Origin: Nonomuraea harbinensis
Lineage (GTDB): Bacteria > Actinomycetota > Actinomycetes > Streptosporangiales > Streptosporangiaceae
Length of the DNA: 64,000 nt
Direction: 5' to 3'
Assembly: GCF_019396385.1 (NCBI RefSeq)
Contig: NZ_JAHKRN010000014.1
Location: forward strand, 113,192-177,191
The translations under genes were made by a program, and so were the position numbers. The first letter of the stretch is position 1. Each line of letters starts with the position of its first letter. The notes below the pieces were generated by a model, which saw only the letters and a program-made list of their open reading frames with translations, made no database searches and was not told the origin of the DNA. Below are positions 26,598 through 38,900 of the stretch, in pieces.

Positions 26598-29500
26598 ATG
26601 GAAGCGAACCGTCCCGCCAGGATCACCACCATCGCCGACCTGTTCATCGACCAGGTGCGCCGGACCCCCGGGGCGCCGGCCGTGGTCGCCCCCGACGTGC
26701 GGCTGACGTACGCGGAGCTGGGCACGTACGTCTTCCAGCTCGCGCGGCACCTGCAAGCGCGCGGGTTACGGCCCGAGGACGTCGTCGCCGTCGCGACTCC
26801 GCGCTCCGCCGAGATGGTGGTCTGCGTGCTGGCCGTCATGGTCGCCGGCGGCGCGTTCGTGCCCGTCGACCCGTCCTGGCCGCGGGCTCGGCAGCGGCAG
26901 GTGCGCGCCGAGGCGGGGGCCGTCCACGTGCTGGACGCGCGCGAGGTCGATCTCTCCTCCTGGCGGTACGGCGACGAGCCCGCCGAGCCGCCGGCCGTGT
27001 CCATCCAGGGCGGCCGGCTCGCCTACGTGATGTTCACCTCCGGCTCCACCGGCACGCCCAAGGGCGCCATGATCCGCCACGAGGCGATCAGCCACCGCCT
27101 GCTCTGGCAGATGGAGGAGATCCTCGGGTTCGGGCCCGGCGACGCGTCGCTGTTCAAGGCGCCGCTGTCGTTCGACATCTCCGTCAACGAGATCCTGCTG
27201 CCGCTCGTCTCCGGCGGGTACGTGGTGGTCGCGGAACCTGGCGGCGAGCGCGACCCCCAGTACCTGCTGGACCTGATCGCCCGCGAGGGCGTCACGTTCG
27301 TCTACCTCGTGTCGTCGATGCTGGACGTGCTGCTGGAGATGGCGCGCGGCACCTCGCTGCTGTCCGGGCTGAAGCACGTCTGGTGCGGCGGCGAGGTGCT
27401 CACCCCGGAGCTGTTCGAGCGCTTCCGCGGCCAGCTCTCCACGACGCTCTACCACGGGTACGGGCCGGCCGAGGCGACCATCGGCGTCTCCCACGTCATC
27501 TACCGCGACACCGCCGAGCGCATCGCGACCTCGATCGGCCGCCCCAACCCGCACACCCGGCTGTACGTGCTCGACGAGCGTCTGGAGCGGGCACCCGAGG
27601 GGGCCGTCGGGGAGCTGTACGCCGCCGGGTTCCTGCTCGGCCGCGGCTACGTCAAGGCGCCGTCGCTGACGGGCTCCCGGTTCGTCGCCGACCCGTTCGC
27701 CGCCGACGGCTCCCGGATGTACCGGACCGGCGACCTGGCGAGATGGGCGCCCGACGGGTCGCTGGAGTTCGTCGGCCGCGCCGACCACCAGGTGAAGATC
27801 CGCGGTATGCGGCTGGAGCTGGAGGAGGTCGAGGCCGCCCTCGCCGCCCACCCCCAGGTGCGGCAGGCCGTGGTCGTCGTGGACGCCACCGGCCGGCGGC
27901 TCGTGGGGTACGTCCGGGCCGACGGGCCCGTCCCGGCCGCCGCGCTGCGCGACTGGTGCGCCGGCCGCCTGCCCGCGTACATGGTGCCGGAGTCGTACGT
28001 CGTCCTGGACCGCTTCCCCCTCACCGCCAACGGCAAGGTGGACCGGCAGGCGCTGCCGGAGCCCGCCGTGCGCGCCCGCACGCGCTTGCCACGCACCCCG
28101 CGCGAGCGCGCGCTCTGCGAGATCTTCGCGCGGGTGCTGGGCGTGGCCGAGGTGGGGGCGGACGACGACTTCTTCGCGCTGGGCGGTGACAGCATCGTCG
28201 CGATCGGCGTGGTCAGGCAGGCGCGGCGCGCGGGCCTTGAGGTACGTGCCCGTGACCTGTTCGCCCATTCCACGCCCGCCGCGCTCGCGGCCGTGGTCAC
28301 GCCTGTGGACGTCGTCGCGGTGCCTGGAGTGAACGGGGTCGGCGCGGTCCCCGCCACCCCGATCACGTCGTGGCTCCAGGACGTCGGCCCCTCGATGGAG
28401 GGCTTCGTCCAGTCGATCACCGTCCGCACGCCCCCGGGGCTCACGGGCGGCCAGCTCGAAACGCTGGTCGACGCCGTACTGGAAACCCACGACATGCTCC
28501 GCGCCCGTACGGTCGCCGTCGCTGATCAGGTCGTGTCCGGGGGAGTGGGGGCGGTCGGTGGTGACGGTGGTCAGGGCGTGTCCGGGGGGTTGGGGTTGGG
28601 CGCGGTCACTGGTGATCAGGCCGGATCTGGGGGTGTGGGGGCGGTCGGTGGTGACGGTGGTCCCGTCTCTGGGGGGTTGGGGGAGCGCGGGGGGCCGTCC
28701 GGTGGTGGCCGGGATGGTCGTGGTGAGGTGCGGTGGGGGCTGGTGGCGGGGGAGCCCGGGTGGCCGCGGGCCGCGGAGGTGATCACTCGGGTCGCGACGG
28801 AGGCGGAGCTGGAGCGGCAGGCCGCCGTGGCGGCGGAACGGCTTGACCCGGGCCGTGGACGGATGATCGACCTGGTGTGGCTGGACGGCGGGGCGCACGC
28901 GCAGGGGCGGCTGACCATCGTGATCCATCACGTGGTCGTGGACGGCGTGTCGCTCCGCGTGCTCCTGGAGGACCTGAGCCAGGCGTGGGAGGCGGTGCGG
29001 GCGGGGCGTCCCGTCGAGCTGCCCCCGGTGCCCACGTCGTTCCGGCAGTGGGCGACGCTGCTCCAGGCCCGCGACTTCGCCGCCGAGGAGGACCACTGGC
29101 GGGGCGTCTGCTCGGCGCCCGACCCGATGATCGGCGACCGGCCCCTGGACCCGCGCCGCGACGTGGTCGCCACGGAGGAGTCCCTCACGGTCGAGATCCC
29201 GGCCGAGATCGCCGGGCGGCTGCTAGGCGCGGTCCCCGCCGCGGTGCACGGCGGGGTCAACGACGTGCTGGTCACGGCGGCGGCGCTCGCGCTGGGCCGA
29301 TGGCGTGGTTCCGGTCCGGCCGTGCTGCTGGAACTGGAAGGACACGGACGGGAGGAGGAGGCCGTCGGGGACGTGGACCTCTCCCGTACCTTCGGCTGGT
29401 TCACCACCCTGTACCCCGCGCTGATCGACCCCGGCTCCGGAACGCCGGGCGAGGCGGTGAAAGCGGTCAAGGAACAGCTCCGCCGCGTGCCGAACCGCGG

Positions 29501-29961
29501 GCTCGGCTACGGCGCGCTCCGATACCTGGGGGACCGGCCCCGCCCCGACCTGGCGGTCACCCCACAGGTGCTCGTCCACTACCTCGGCCGCTTCGACGCG
29601 ACCCCCGACACCGACCCGGACACCGGGCGGGGTGCCGGGGTGGTCGGTGACTGGGCGCCTGTGGGGGAGGGCGAGGTCGTGGGGGAGCGGCGCGATCCTC
29701 GGATGCCGCTGCCGCGGGTGCTGGAAATCAACTCCGTTGCCGTGGACGGGGCCGGTGGGCCGGTCCTGACGACCAGGTTCAGCTGGCCGGCGGGTGTGCT
29801 GGACGCCGGGCGCGTGCGGGAGCTGGCCGCGATGTGGACGCGGGCGCTCACCGCCATCGCCACCAGCGACACGGTCACCGGGCACACGCCGTCCGACTTC
29901 CCGCTCGTACCGCTGGACCAGGAGGACGTGGCCGCCATCGAGGCCGAGTCGCCGGACCTGG
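26598..29961 (+). other. NRPS module 1: A-T-E, D-(formyl)hydroxyornithine
   Basis: This is a loading module, with no condensation domain. The adenylation code DINYWGGIGK is the one assigned to module 1 of the coelichelin synthetase (formyl-hydroxyornithine). The carrier has GGDS (Ser532), the form usual before an epimerase. The epimerase has HHVVVDG (His777-778) and carries a Gly-rich insertion. Confidence 0.85.
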
Positions 29962-32900
29962 CGGACGTGCTTCCGCTGTCGCCGTTGCAGACCGGGCTCT
30001 ACTTCCACGCCACCTTCGACCCCGGACGCGACCCGTACGTCGTCCAGCAGATCATCGAACTCGACGGCCCGCTCGACGGCGAGCGCCTGCGCCTGGCCGC
30101 CGACCGGCTGATCGGACGGTACCCGAACCTGGGCGCGGCCTTCCGCACCACCGGTGACGGTCACGTCGTGGCCGTGATCACGGGCCGTCAGACGGTGCCG
30201 TGGCGTACCGAGGACCTGAGCCACCTCGACCACCCGCGGCCCGCCGTCGAGGCGGCGGCCACGGCGGAGCGGTCGGCGCCGTTCGACCTCGCCCGGCCTC
30301 CCGCCATGCGTTTCGCGCTGCTCAAGCTCGGCCCTCGGCGGCACGCGCTCGTCCACACCGTGCACCACATCCTGGCCGACGGCTGGTCGGTGCCCCTGAT
30401 CCTGCGCGACCTGCTCTCCCTGTACGAGGACAGGGACCTGCCCGCACCGCCGCCCTACCGCGAGTTCTTGAAGATGCTCGCGACGCGCGACCCCGGACCG
30501 GCGATCGAGGCGTGGACCGCCGCCCTGGCAGGAGTCCACGAGCCCACCCGGCTCGCCGAAGCCCTCACCGGCCCCGCCGACGGCCCAGCCGGTGGGTTCG
30601 GGTGTGTTGTGCGTGAGTTGCCGGATGAGGTGGGGGAGCGGCTGCGGGGGTGGGCGCGGGAGAACGGGCTCACGGTGGGGTCGGTGCTCGCCGCTACGTG
30701 GGGGGTCCTGCTCGGACGTCTGACCGGCCGGGACGATGTGACGTTCGGATCGACTGTCTCCGGACGGGCGTCCGGAGAGGTGCCGGGCATCGACGCGATG
30801 GCCGGGCTGCTGATCAACACGGTCCCGGCGAGGTTGCGGTGGCATCCGTCGGACACGCTGGCCGACGCGTTGAGCCGATTCGCCCGCGCCCAGCGGGAGG
30901 TGATGGAGCACGAGCACGTTCCGCTGGCGACGCTGCACCGCAGGCTGGGCGTGACCGAGCTGTTCGACACGCTGGTGGTCGTCGAGAACTACCCGGAGTC
31001 CCCGGCCGGGGAGGGTGAGCTCCGGATCGCCGGGGTCGACACGATCGAGGCGCCCCACTATCCGGTGACGCTGCTAGCCCAGCCGGGGACCCGGATCGCG
31101 CTCACGCTGACCCACGACCGGCGGCTGATCTCCGGCACGTCGGCTGCTCTGCTCATCGGTCAGTACGAGAAGCTGCTCGCCGCCGTCGCCGACGACGCCA
31201 CCCGGACATGCGGCCAGGTGGAACTGGTCTCCGAGGAGCAGTACGCACAGCTGACGGCTTTCGGCACCGGAGCCCCGGCGGGTGGTGGCGCCGGCGTGAG
31301 TGACGCGTTCGAGCGCCAGGTCGCCGGAGTTCGGGGGAGTGGTGACGGCACCGTAGTCGGCCTGTTCGAGCGTCAGGCCGCTGAGCATCCCGCGCGCACC
31401 GCCGTCGTCTGTGCCGGTGACACGTTCACCTACGCCGAGCTGCGCGACCGTGCCGATCGGGTGTGCGGGACGCTGATTGCTGCCGGGGTACGGCGCGGTG
31501 ACATCGTCGCGGTGGCTGCCAGCCGCTCGGCGGACATGGCGGTGGCCCTGCTCGCCGTCATGCGGGCCGGGGCCGCGTACCTGCCCGTCGACCCCGGCTA
31601 CCCGGCCGCCCGGATCGAGTTCATGCTCGCCGACGCCCGCCCGGTCTGCGTCCTCACGGACGAGGTGAGCGCCAGGACCCTGCCCCCGCACGACCTGCCC
31701 TCCTTCACCATCCGCGCAGCAGCCGCCGGACCGCCCGACCGACCGCTCGCTGGGTCAACCGTCGTCGGGCCGTTGGGCGTGGTGTCCGTCGTCTATACCT
31801 CCGGCTCGACCGGGCGGCCCAAGGCGGTCGTGGGCACGCACGGCGCGCTCGCCAACCGGCTCGGGTGGGCGGCGGAGGCGTGGGACGCGCGGGTGCGCCT
31901 GGCCAAGAGCTCGCTGAGCTTCATCGACGGTACGACCGAGCTGCTCGGCGGCCTGGTCGCCGGCGCCACCACGGTCATCGCGGGCGACCGGGAGGCGACC
32001 GACGGGGCGGCGCTGGCCGGGCTCGTCGAACGGTCGGGGGCGACCCAGCTCCTCGCCGTGCCCAGCCTGGCGGCGGCGCTCGCCGACACCGCGCCCGAGC
32101 GGCTGGCCGCGCTCACCCGCTGGATCTGCAGCGGCGAGCCGCTCGACCGGGCCTGCGTGCGGTCGCTCAGGAAAGCCTCGCCGAACGCCCGGATCGTCAA
32201 CTCCTACGGCTCCTCCGAGGTCGCGGGAGACGTGCTCCAGGGCGAGGCCGGCCCCGAGGCGCCGGTGACACTGGGCAGGCCGGTGCCGGGAACGCGCCTC
32301 TACCTGCTCGACTCCACCCTCCATCCGGTGCCGCCCGGCGTGCCCGGGGAGATCTACGTCGGCGGCGTCCAGCTCGCCCTCGGCTACCTGAACCGGGCCG
32401 GGGTGACGGCGGGCCGGTTCGTCGCCGACCCGTTCGGCAGCGGCGCCCGCCTCTACCGCACTGGTGACCTCGGCCGGTGGACGCCTGACGGGCAGGTCGA
32501 GTTCCTGGGCAGGGCCGACGACCAGGTGAAGATCAACGGCTACCGGGTCGAGCCGGGCGAGCTGGAGGCCGCGCTGATGCGCCGCGCGGGCGTGGCCGAC
32601 GCGGCGGTGGCGGTGCGGGGACGGGCCCTGCACGCGTACGTGGTGGCCGCGCCGGGAGAGCGGCTCGACCCGCGGGCGCTCCGGGGCCTGCTCGGCGCGG
32701 AGCTGCCCGCCTACCTGCTCCCTGCGACGGTGACCGTACTGGACCGGCTCCCCACGCTGCCCAACGGCAAGCGGGACCGCCGCGCGCTGCCCGACCCCGA
32801 GGTCACCACCGGCGGCGGGAAGCCGCGGACGGCGGGGGAGGCGGCGGTCCTCGCCCGCGTCGCCGGTCTGCTGGGCATCGACGACCTCGGCGTCCACGAC

Positions 32901-35900
32901 GACTTCTTCACCGCCGGCGGCGACAGCATCCTCGCCATCCGCCTCGTCAGCCTGCTCGCCGGGGACGGGATCGAGGTCACCACCGGTGACGTCTTCCGCC
33001 TGCGCACGCCCGCCGCCATCGCCGCCGCCGTGACGGGGACCGGACAGGATACGGCGGAGACCCTTGAGGGCGAGGTCTGGCCGCTGTCACCGCTCCAGCA
33101 GGGCGTCTACTACCAGGCGACGTTCGCCGACAGCGGCAGCACCTACATCGCCCAGAACGTCTTCGACCTCGACCGCCGCGTCGACGTACCGGCCATGACG
33201 GCGGCGTTCGCGGCCCTGCTGCGCCGTCACCCCACCCTGCGCGCCGCCTTCGCCGCCGACGGCGCGTCCCAGCGCATCGCCGCCACGGTGCCCGCCGAGG
33301 TGCGGGTGGTCGATCTGACCGAAACCGCCGCGAAACCGGCTGAGGAACTCGTTGAGATGAGGGCGGACGGGCTGGGTGCCGTGCGCGGCGAAGGGCTCGC
33401 TGGGGGGGAGGTGCCCGGGCTGGGTGCCGTGATCGAGGCGGTGACGCGGGCGGATCGGGAGGAGCCGTTCGATCTGGCGCGTCCGCCTCTGGTCAGGGTG
33501 ACCGTGGTGCGGCTGCCGGGCGGGCGGGACCGGCTGCTGCTCACGTCCCACTTCCTGCTGTGGGACGGGTGGTCGCGGGAGCTGGTGCTGCGGGAGCTGT
33601 TCGCGCTGTACGAATCGCGTGGCGCACGCGGCGCGCTCCTGCCCGCGGAGAGCACGTTCGCCGACTACCTCGCCTGGGTCGGCGGCCGGGACCGTGACGC
33701 CGCCGCCGCGGCCTGGGGCGCGGCTCTCGCGGGCGTCCGGGAGCCGACCATCCTGGCGCCGGAGGCCATCGGCCGCGAGCCGGTGGTGTCGGAGCGGATC
33801 GTCGCCGCGCTGCCCGCCGAGGTGACCACCCGGCTCGGCGAGCAGGCCGGCCGCGGCGGCGTCACGCTCAACGCGCTCCTGACCGCCGCGCTCGGCATCC
33901 TGATCGGGTACGAGGCCGGTCGCCCCGACGTGGTGTTCGGCACGACCGTCGCCGGGAGGCCCACCGAGCTGCCCGGGATCGAGAACGTGGTCGGCCTGTT
34001 CCTCAACACGGTCCCGGCCAGGGTGGCGGCCACGCCGTCGGCCACCGTGATCGAGCTGGCCCGCCGGGCCCAGGACGACCGCGTCGAGCTGGCGCCGCAC
34101 GAACACCTCGGGCTCGGCGACATCCATCGCGCCTGCGGCCAGGAGCAGCTGTTCGACACCCTGTACGTGCTGCAGAACTTCCTGAACGACAGCACGTTCA
34201 CCGAGCTGGAGCGCGAGCACGGCATCGTCGGCGTGGAGTACACCGACACCACCCACTACCCGTTCACCTGGGTGCTCACCCCTGGCGCCAACCTGCGGAT
34301 CAAGCTCGAATACCGGCCGGACGTGGTGCGCGAACGCGACGCCCGGCGGATGGTGCGCCGCTTCACCCGGCTGCTGGAGCACCTCGCGGGCGGCCTGTCG
34401 GCGCCGGTCGGCGCGCTCGACCTGATGCTGGACGAGGAGCGCGCCGAACTGGCCGGGCAGTGGGCGGCGGCCGAGCATCCGATCGGCACGGCGACGATCG
34501 CCGGACTGCTGGCCGAGCGGGCCCGCGCCTGCCCCGACCAGGTGGCGCTGGTCTTCGGCGCGCGCTCGCTGACGTACGCCGAGCTGGACGGCCGGATCAA
34601 CCAGTGCGCCAGACTGCTGCGGTCGCAGGGCGCGGGGCCCGGCGAGATCGTCGCGCTCGGCCTGCCGCGCGGCGTCGAGATGGTCGTCTCGCTCTTCGCG
34701 GTCCTGCGCACCGGCGCCGCCTACCTGCCGCTGGAGCTGGACCATCCCGTCGAACGGCTGGCCGTCATGCTCGACGACGCGCGTCCCGTCCTGCTGGTCT
34801 GCGCCGACCCCGATGGCGACCTGGCCGCGCACCAGCGGCGGCTGGGCGGGCGGTGCGTCGTCCCGGACCGGCTCGCCGGCTTCCCGGCGGAGCCGCTGGA
34901 CGTGGACGTGCCAGGTGACCTGCCCGCCTACGTCATCTACACCTCGGGATCCACCGGCCGGCCCAAGGGCGTGGTCACCCCGTACCGGGGTCTGACCAAC
35001 ATGCAGCTCAACCACCGGGCCGAGATCTTCGGCCCGGCCGCGCGCCGCACCGGGCGGGACCGGCTGCGCATCGCGCACACCGTGTCGTTCTCGTTCGACA
35101 TGTCGTGGGAAGAGCTGCTGTGGCTGGTCGAGGGCCACGAGGTGCACATCTGCGACGAGGAGCTGCGCAGGGACGCCACCGCGCTCGTCGCGTACTGCCG
35201 GGACCACCGGATCGACGTCGTCAACGTGACCCCGACCTACGCCCACCTGCTGTTCGAGGAGGGCCTGCTGGACGGCGGCCACGCGCCCTGCCTGGTGCTG
35301 CTCGGCGGCGAGGCCGTCGGCGACGCCGTCTGGGACCGGCTGAGGCGGCCGGGCGGGCCCGAGGGCTACAACCTGTACGGGCCGACCGAGTACACGATCA
35401 ACACGCTCGGCGCGGGCACCCGCGACAGCGCCACCCCGACCGTGGGCCGCCCCATCTGGAACACCCGCGCGTACGTGCTGGACCGGTGGCTCCGGCCGGT
35501 GCCCGCGGGCGTGGTCGGCGAGCTGTACGTCACGGGCGCCGGGCTCGCCCACGGCTACCTGCACGCGCCCGGTCTGACGGCCGGGCGCTTCGTGGCCGAC
35601 CCCTTCCTGCCCGGCGGGCGCATGTACCGCACCGGCGACCTCGTCCGCCGGCGTGACGACGGCAACCTCGACTTCCTCGGCCGCGTCGACGACCAGGTGA
35701 AGATCCGCGGATACCGGGTCGAGCTCGGCGAGGTCGAATCCGCCCTGTCGGCGCTCCCCCAGGTACGGCAGGCCGCCGTCGTGGCCCGCCCCGACCGCCG
35801 CGCGCCCGGCCTCAGGAAACTGGTCGCCTACGTGGTCCCGACCTCCACCGCCGCCACGGGGTCGGTTGGTTCGGCGGGTGATGAACCGGCCGCCGCCCGC

Positions 35901-38900
35901 TCGGGCGGGGCCGAGTTCGCGGCGCGGTTGCGGGCGGCGCTGGCTGAGCGGTTGCCCGGCTACATGGTCCCCGCGCTGTACGGGATCACGCCCGAGTTGC
36001 CGCTCACCATGAACGGCAAGCTCGACGTCGCCGCGCTTCCCGAGCCCGTGGCGCCGGGAGGCGGGGCACGGCAGGAGCCGCGCGGCGCCGCGGAACGGAC
36101 CCTGTGCGGCGTGTACGCCGAGGTGCTCGGCCTGCCGGAGGTGGGGATCGACGACGACTTCTTCGCTGTCGGCGGTGACAGCATCTCCTCCATCGCCGTG
36201 GCCGGTCGCGCCCGCGCGGCCGGGCTGAACCTCACCCCGCGCGACATCTTCCGCCGCCGCACCGTGCGCGCGCTCGCCGCCGCCCTGCCGCAGGCGGCCC
36301 CCGAGGCCGCGCACGACCCCGGCGCCGGGACGATCCCGCTCACCCCGATGCTGGCCGAGACGATGCTCGCCCGCACCCCGCTGGAGCGCTTCTATCAGTC
36401 CATGGTCCTTCCTGCCCCGGCAGGGCTCGACCGGGAACAGGTGGAACGGGCGGTACGCGCCCTCTGCCTCCACCACGACCTCCTCCGGGCCAAGCTCGAC
36501 CGCCACGACGACACATGGACGCTGTCGGTCCCCCCGCCCGCGGAGTTCGACCCCTCCACCCTCTGCATGAACGCGGACCCGCAGGCTGAAGAGAAGGCGG
36601 CAGGGCGGCTCGACCCGGAGCGCGGGATCATGGTCCAGGCGGTCTGGTTCGATGGCGGCCCGCGCCCCGGACGGTTGCTGCTGGTCATCCACCATCTGGT
36701 CGTCGACGGCGTCTCCTGGCGGGTGATCGCCGAGGACCTCGCACGCGCCTGGACGGACGTGCGGGCGGGCCGCGAACCCGCCCTGGCCCCCGTCCCCACC
36801 TCCTTCCGCGCCTGGGCGGAGAAGATCCGGGACACCCGGGCGAGCTTCCGCGACGAGGCAGGCCACTGGCGCGACGTCCTCGCCACCGACGACCCGCCGC
36901 TGGGCGCCCGCCCGCTGGACCCGGCCGTCGACACGGCCGCCACCGTCAGTTCGCTGACGGTGGCGCTGCCCACGGACACGAGCGCGGCCCTGCTGTCCGC
37001 CGTGCCCGCCGCGATGCACGGCGGCGTCAACGACGTGCTGCTGACCGGCTTCGCCGTGGCCCTCGCCCGGTGGCGGCGCACGCACGGGCGCGGCGGCGGC
37101 TCCGCCGTACTCCTCAGCCTCGAAGGCCACGGCCGCGACGGCGAGCTCGCCGGCGGCGCGGACCTGTCACGGACCGTGGGCTGGTTCACCGCCATCCATC
37201 CGGTGCGGCTGGATCCCGGGCCGCTGAGCTGGGACGAGGTCATGGCGGCCGGCCCCGGGCTGGCCGATGCGGCCAAGGCGGTCAAGGAACAGTTGCGCGC
37301 GGTGCCGCGCAACGGTCTCGGGCACGGGGTCCTGCGTCACCTCGACGGCCTGGACCTGCCGCGGCCGCCGCAGATCCTCTTCAACTACCTGGGCCGGTTC
37401 GCCGGCGGCGGGAGCACGCTGCGCGAGGGCGTGCACCCGGACAATCCCGCGATGGGGCTGGAGATCAACGCCCTGGCCCAGGACGGGCCGGACGGGACCA
37501 CGTTCACGGCCACGCTCTCCTGGCCGTCCGGCGTCATGCCCGCCGAGGACGTCGCCGAGCTGGCGGAGCTCTGGACGGCCGCGCTGACGGCACTGACCCG
37601 CTGCGCCGAACTGGCCGGGCACACCCCGTCGGACTTCCCCCTGGTCAAGCTGACGCAGCGGGACGTGGACCGGTTCGCGGGCGCGCGTGACATCCTCCCG
37701 CTGCTGCCGCTCCAGCAGGGCATGTACGTCCACGCGTCGTTCGGCGACGGCCACACGGACACGTACGTGGTGCAGCAGGTCGCCGAGCTGTCCGGGCCCG
37801 TGGACCGGGCGGCGCTGCGCCGCGCGGTGACCGCGACCGTGCACCGCCACGACGCCCTGCGCGCGAGCTTCCGCGAACTGGCCGACGGGCGGGTGGTCCA
37901 GGTGATCGCCGAAACCGTCGAGGTGCCGTGGCGCGAGGCCGACCTGAGCGGCCTGCCCGCCGAGGAGGTCCGCGCCCGGCTGGCCGAGCTGACCGCCGCC
38001 GAGCTGGCCGAGCCGTTCGACCTGGCCGCCGCGCCGCTGGTGCGCTACGCGCTGGTCTCGCTCGGCGACGCCGACCACCGGCTGGTGGAGACCATGCACC
38101 ACATCGTCGCCGACGGCTGGTCGTACCCGCTGGTGTTCAGTGACATCGTCGAGTCGTACGAGCGAGGGAGCGCGCTGCCCGCGCCGGCGGTGACGTTCCG
38201 CGACCACGTGGAGGCGGTGGCCGGGCTCGACCGGGCTGCCGCCCGCGACGTGTGGGCCGCCGCGCTGACCGGCGTCTCCCCGACCCGCCTGTACGACGGC
38301 GCGTACGCGGTGTCCAGGCACGACGGCGTGCACCGGGACCTGCCCGTCGGCGAGGTCGTCGCGGCGGCCCGCGAGCGGGGGGTGACGCTGAGCACGTTCG
38401 TGCACGCGGCGTGGGGGCTGGTGCTGGGCGGGCTGCTCGGGCGCGCGGACGTGGTCTTCGGCTCCACGGTGTCGGGGCGCGGCGGGAGCCTGCCCGGCGT
38501 CGAGACGATCGTCGGCCTGCTGATCAACACCATTCCCGTGCCGATGTCCTGGGACCCCGGCGCCACGCTGGGCGACGTCCTCGACCGGCTGCACGCGCGG
38601 CAGGGCGACCTGCTCGACGCGCAGCACGTCGGGCTCGCCGAGCTGGCCCGTCTCACCGGGGTCCGGGAGCTGTTCGACACCATGGTCGTGGTCGAGAACT
38701 TCCCCGCGGTGCCCGCCGGTGAGCGCTCCGGGCTCACGTTCCGCGGCTTCACCGGCACCGACTCGCCGCACTACCCGGTCTCCCTGGTGGCCTTCCCCGG
38801 CGAGCGGCTCACCCTGGAGATCAAGTACGACGTCGCGCTGGTCGGCGAGGAGCGGGCCGGGCGGCTGCTCGACCTGGTCGTCCGGGTCCTCGGCCAGCTG

